9,085 bases of DNA from Pseudomonadota bacterium. Its GTDB lineage: Bacteria; Myxococcota_A; Polyangia; Polyangiales; Polyangiaceae. The notes under the pieces were generated by a model that made no database searches, was not told where the DNA came from, and worked only from the letters and a program-made list of their open reading frames with translations. Both the position numbers and the translations under genes were made by a program. The stretch is from positions 1 to 9,085 of the forward strand of contig JAEYOT010000951.1 of the NCBI GenBank assembly GCA_023411445.1, given 5' to 3'. Positions within the stretch are counted from its first letter, which is position 1; each line of letters opens with the position of its first letter. This document shows positions 5,808 through 9,085 of the stretch, piece by piece.

Positions 5808-7414
5808 ACCACCCCAGTCTCGTCACCCTCGAGCGCGACAGCGCTCCCCGCGTCCTATTCTCCGGCGATCGCCTGGTCGAGGTCGATTTGCCCGCAGGAA
5901 CGCGGGTGATTTACCCCAAGCCGCCGCTCGCGCCGCTGCGCGATCCGGACGCGGCCATTCGCTACGCCATCAACCACCCGCTCGGCTCGGACCCGCTCTA
6001 CGCCAAGCTCAAGCCGGGCATGCGCGTCGCCATCGCGGTGGACGACATCTCCGTGCCGTTGCCGCCGATGCGGCGGCCCGACGTGCGTGAGCGCGTGCTC
6101 ACCATCGTGCTGGAGATGCTGGCTGACCATGGCGTAACGGACATCGAGATCATCGTCGCCACCGGCATCCATCGCCGCATGAAGGGCAGCGAGATCCGCT
6201 GGATGGTCGGTGACAAGATCTTCGACGCCTTCTGGCCGGACCGCCTCTACAACCACGACGCGGAAGACAAGGACAACCTGGTCGAGATCGGCACCACGCC
6301 GCACGGCGAGGTGCTGGAGCTGAACCGCCGCGCCGCCGAGAGCGACCTGCTCATCTACGTGAACGTCAACTTCGTGCCCATGAACGGCGGCATGAAATCC
6401 GTGGCGGTCGGCCTGTGCAGCTACAAGAGCCTGCGCCCGCACCACAACCCGGGCACGATCCGCAAGAGCGACAGCTACATGGATCCGGGCGGCTCGCAGC
6501 TGGCGCGCGACATCGAGCGCATGGGCAAGCTCGCCCACAAGCACCTGAACATCTTCACCATCGAGGCGACGGTGAACAACCAGATGTTCGACAAAAACCT
6601 CGATTTTCTGATGAAGAACGAGGACGAGCTCACGGGCAAGGAGAAGGCCTTGATGAAGGGCTTGGTCATGTCCACGGCCAGGCTGCCGCAGCCGGCGCGG
6701 CAGGCCATCTTCGACAAGTTCCCAGCGCCCTACGGCATGACCGCTGTTTACGCCGGCGCCACTGCCGAGGTGCACCCGCGCATCATCGAAAAGAACTTCG
6801 AGCAGTACTGCGTACCGATCGAGGGCCAGGCTGACGTGCTGGTGACCGGTATCCCGTTCATCAGCCCGTACAACGTGCACGCGTTCTTGAACCCGCTGCT
6901 CGTGCAGGTGCTGGCGCAGGGCTACCTGTTCAACATGTACCGCGGCGCGCCGCTGGTGAAGAAGGGCGGCACCCTGATCATCACGCACCCGTGCACGGAC
7001 AAGTTCGATCACGAGCAGCACGCTCCGTACATCGACTTCGTGCACCGGCTGCTACCGGAGACGCGTGACGCCAACGTCCTGCGCGAGCGCTACGAGGAGA
7101 AGTTTGCCAAGGATCCGGCGCTGATTCAGATGTTCCGCTCCGGCCACGCCTACCACCCGGCCCACCCCTTCTTCATGTGGTACTGGGGCGAGAACGGGCG
7201 TCAGCACATCGGCCGCGTGATCGTGGTCGGCGCGGACAACGAGTACATCCCCAAGCTGCTCGGCTACGAGACCGCGCCCAACATGGAAGACGCGCTCTAC
7301 CGCGCGAAGAACGGCCAGAACAAGACGCTGGACATCACCTGCTTGCACGTGCCGCCCATCATCATGGGCGACGTCAGCGTGCCCGGCGGCGCCAACAGCG
7401 GGAGCCAAAGCTAG
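5804..7414 (+). CDS. LarA-like (DUF2088) protein, lactate racemase homologue
   Basis: This 536-residue cytoplasmic protein is related to LarA, the nickel-pincer-nucleotide (NPN) lactate racemase, but longer than LarA (~425). LarA-type landmarks are VDDISVPLPPM (79-89), ATGIHRRM with H123 (LarA H108), NHDAEDKDNLVEIGTT (150-165), and GGMKSVAVGL, whose K198 matches the NPN-linked lysine (LarA K184). H214 sits 16 residues later, as LarA H200 does. Differences are the DxTRP arginine, here replaced by the S/V of DDISVP, and the shortened loop before GGMK, which lacks a histidine that LarA uses (PHxFAGxxGG). The C-terminal half has conserved-looking acidic/His segments (THPCTDKFDHEQH 394-406, HAYHPAHP 448-455). 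The gene sits between a HAD-IB phosphatase (4-bp overlap) and a fatty acyl reductase (2-bp gap), so it likely acts on a lipid-pathway hydroxy or keto compound, not lactate. No larB, larC or larE is in the window. Confidence 0.82.
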   Translation: MNHPSLVTLERDSAPRVLFSGDRLVEVDLPAGTRVIYPKPPLAPLRDPDAAIRYAINHPLGSDPLYAKLKPGMRVAIAVDDISVPLPPMRRPDVRERVLTIVLEMLADHGVTDIEIIVATGIHRRMKGSEIRWMVGDKIFDAFWPDRLYNHDAEDKDNLVEIGTTPHGEVLELNRRAAESDLLIYVNVNFVPMNGGMKSVAVGLCSYKSLRPHHNPGTIRKSDSYMDPGGSQLARDIERMGKLAHKHLNIFTIEATVNNQMFDKNLDFLMKNEDELTGKEKALMKGLVMSTARLPQPARQAIFDKFPAPYGMTAVYAGATAEVHPRIIEKNFEQYCVPIEGQADVLVTGIPFISPYNVHAFLNPLLVQVLAQGYLFNMYRGAPLVKKGGTLIITHPCTDKFDHEQHAPYIDFVHRLLPETRDANVLRERYEEKFAKDPALIQMFRSGHAYHPAHPFFMWYWGENGRQHIGRVIVVGADNEYIPKLLGYETAPNMEDALYRAKNGQNKTLDITCLHVPPIIMGDVSVPGGANSGSQS

Positions 7415-7416
7415 CG

Positions 7417-9085
7417 ATGAGCGAGACCGGGCTGGTCAAGGCGAACGGCACGCCGCCGCGGCTGGAGCTGGGCAAGCTGTTGTCCGGCAAGCGCCTGGTG
7501 GTGGTAGGCGGTACCGGCTTCTTGGGCAAGGTGTGGTGGGCGTTCTTGCTCAGCCGCTACCCGGACATCGGGCACATCTACCTGACGCTGCGGCCCAAGC
7601 GCGGGAAGGACGCGCAGCGCCGCTACGACGAAGAGGTCGCCACCAGCGAGGTGCTGGACGCCTTGCGGGGCGAGCACGGCCTCGGCTTCCCCGAGTTTCT
7701 GAAGCAGAAGGTGACGCCGATCGCGGGCGACGTGGTCAAGCCGTTCTGCGGGCTGGATCCGGACCTGCGCGACGCGCTGCGCGGGAACGTGGACGCCGTG
7801 ATCAACGTCTCCGGCGTGGTGGATTTCGATCCGCCGCTGGACGAAGCGCTGGAGGTGAACGCGTTCGGCGTGAAGAACCTGGTCGCGCTGGCGCGCGATC
7901 TGGGAAACCTCCCGCTGCTCCACACCAGCACCTGCTTCGTCGCTGGCAGCCACACGGGCTACGTGTCCGAGTCGGACCCGCGCGAGTTCCCCTTCCCGCG
8001 CGCGGACGAGCTCGAGAAGTCACACTGGGATCCCGAGCGCGAGATCGCCGAGTGCCTCGACGTGATCGAGCAAGCGCGGCACCGCAGCAACGACGCCTTC
8101 CGCCAGAGTAACTTCTTGGACGACGCCAAGAAGAACCTGCACAAGCGCGGCGAGCCGGCGCGCGGCAGCGTGCTGGAGAGCGAAGTCACCAAAGTGAAGC
8201 GCAAGTTCGTCGAGGGTCAGCTGGCTGACCTCGGCATGGAGCGCGCCAAGTTCTGGGGCTTCCCCAATACGTACACGTACACCAAGGCGATCGGCGAGCA
8301 GATCGCGCTCGCCTCCGGCTTGCCGTGCACGATCGTGCGACCGGCGGTGGTCGAGTCCACCAATGAGTACCCGTTCCCCGGCTGGAACGAGGGTATCAAC
8401 ACCAGCGCGCCGCTCATCTACATCATCCGCCAGGGTGGCCTGCAGATCCCCGGCTCCGAGAACTACCTGGACGTCATCCCGTGCGACATGGTCGCGGCCG
8501 GCTTGACGCTCGCGCTGGGCGAGCTGCTGGAGGGCCGGCACAAGACCGTTTACCAGCTCGGCTCGAGTGACAGTAACCCCTGCACCATGCGGCGCTTCTT
8601 CGAGCTCTCAGGCTTGTACAAGCGCCAGTACTACCAGCGTACGGGCAAGGGCGGCCCGGTGCTCAGCTACCTGCAGGCGCACTTCGAGGGCGCCATGCTC
8701 TCGAAGGAGCAGTTCGAGAGCATGGGCCCGCACAAGATCGCGGGCGGCGTGCGCTCCTTCGCCGGTTTGCTGAAGAAGGCCGCGCTCGGCCCCGCGGCGC
8801 CGCTGCTGGAGCCGGCGGCGGACGCGCTCTCCTCCTTCGCTCGGCAGCAGGAGAACGTCGGCAGGATCCTGGGCGTGTTCCTGCCGTTCGTGGCGCAGTA
8901 CGAGTACGTGTTCCGCTGCGACAACACGCGCGCTGCCTACGCTCGCCTCTCACCGGAGGAGCAGGCGCGCGTCCCGTGGACCATCGACAAGCTCGATTGG
9001 CGCAAGTGGTTCCTGGACGTGCACGCTCCGGGGCTCGAGAAGTGGGTGTTCCCGCAGATCGACGAGCGGCTCAAGCGACCGAAGA
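7417..9085 (+). CDS. Fatty acyl-CoA reductase / SDR family protein (male sterility-type), truncated by window end
   Basis: The frame is open from ATG 7417 to the last base, 556 codons with no stop. It is an extended SDR of the NAD_binding_4 (male sterility) type, which reduces fatty acyl thioesters to aldehyde or alcohol with NADPH. The Rossmann motif GGTGFLG is at 31-37, a conserved INVSGVVDFD at 129-138, HTSTCFVAG at 169-177, and the catalytic YxxxK is Y286/K290 (TYTYTKAIGEQ). IVRPAVVES follows. Residues about 192-265 form a charged, helical insertion. The stretch from about 495 (LPFVAQYEYVFRCDN to KLDWRKWFLDVHAPGLEKW) resembles the FAR C-terminal domain. Because 556 residues already exceed a typical ~500-residue FAR, more domains may follow (for example acyltransferase), but this cannot be seen. 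It starts 2 bp after the LarA-like gene's stop, so it belongs to the same operon. Only a weak GGAG (7401-7404) precedes it. Confidence 0.88.
   Translation, partial: MSETGLVKANGTPPRLELGKLLSGKRLVVVGGTGFLGKVWWAFLLSRYPDIGHIYLTLRPKRGKDAQRRYDEEVATSEVLDALRGEHGLGFPEFLKQKVTPIAGDVVKPFCGLDPDLRDALRGNVDAVINVSGVVDFDPPLDEALEVNAFGVKNLVALARDLGNLPLLHTSTCFVAGSHTGYVSESDPREFPFPRADELEKSHWDPEREIAECLDVIEQARHRSNDAFRQSNFLDDAKKNLHKRGEPARGSVLESEVTKVKRKFVEGQLADLGMERAKFWGFPNTYTYTKAIGEQIALASGLPCTIVRPAVVESTNEYPFPGWNEGINTSAPLIYIIRQGGLQIPGSENYLDVIPCDMVAAGLTLALGELLEGRHKTVYQLGSSDSNPCTMRRFFELSGLYKRQYYQRTGKGGPVLSYLQAHFEGAMLSKEQFESMGPHKIAGGVRSFAGLLKKAALGPAAPLLEPAADALSSFARQQENVGRILGVFLPFVAQYEYVFRCDNTRAAYARLSPEEQARVPWTIDKLDWRKWFLDVHAPGLEKWVFPQIDERLKRPK

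Noticed and set aside
5855..7045. 396-residue minus-strand open frame opposite the LarA-like gene
   Set aside because: Composition is the V/H/R-rich shadow typical of GC-rich coding DNA, with no recognisable motif, and it lies wholly inside a clear gene.
7411..8541. Minus-strand and alternative-frame open frames (192, 180, 173 residues) over the acyl reductase
   Set aside because: The true gene is the frame from 7417, which stays open to the window end and contains GGTGFLG and YxxxK. The others are shadows.
1..9085. Mobile elements, CRISPR arrays, tRNA or riboswitches
   Set aside because: No transposase or integrase motifs, no regularly spaced repeats, and no cloverleaf or known riboswitch core seen on reading both strands.

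Overview
The window is a gene-dense, very GC-rich stretch with seven complete genes and one gene cut by the right edge. The strong G/C bias at third codon positions and the gene families present (bacterial deoxyhypusine-synthase homologue, long-chain fatty acyl reductase, HAD-IB hydrolase, LarA-like protein) fit a large-genome Myxococcota/Deltaproteobacteria-type organism. This is inferred from style and gene content only. I see no tRNA, rRNA, CRISPR array, insertion sequence or phage gene.

Left block (1-2469, + strand): a deoxyhypusine synthase-like/homospermidine-type protein, then after 60 bp a CPA2-family cation:proton antiporter. A bulged GC-rich hairpin fills the gap, and its 3' arm contains the antiporter ATG.

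Middle block (2535-4952): an exported cyclase-family (kynurenine formamidase-like) hydrolase on the - strand is divergent from a LysR-type regulator on the + strand. Their shared 125-bp intergenic region carries a perfect AT-rich 8-3-8 palindrome, a good candidate LysR operator. The LysR gene converges on apaG (- strand), and a perfect hairpin holds the stop codons of both genes.

Right block (about 5097-9085, + strand): a tightly packed operon of HAD-IB phosphatase, a LarA-like (DUF2088) protein and a fatty acyl-CoA reductase/SDR. HAD and LarA-like overlap by ATGA, and 2 bp separate the LarA-like gene from the reductase. The reductase open frame runs at least 556 codons from 7417 off the right edge. 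The tight packing suggests one lipid-related pathway. This operon is the most interesting part of the window, because the LarA-like protein keeps the cofactor-anchoring lysine but has a changed active-site neighbourhood, and its partners act on phosphate esters and fatty acyl groups rather than on lactate.
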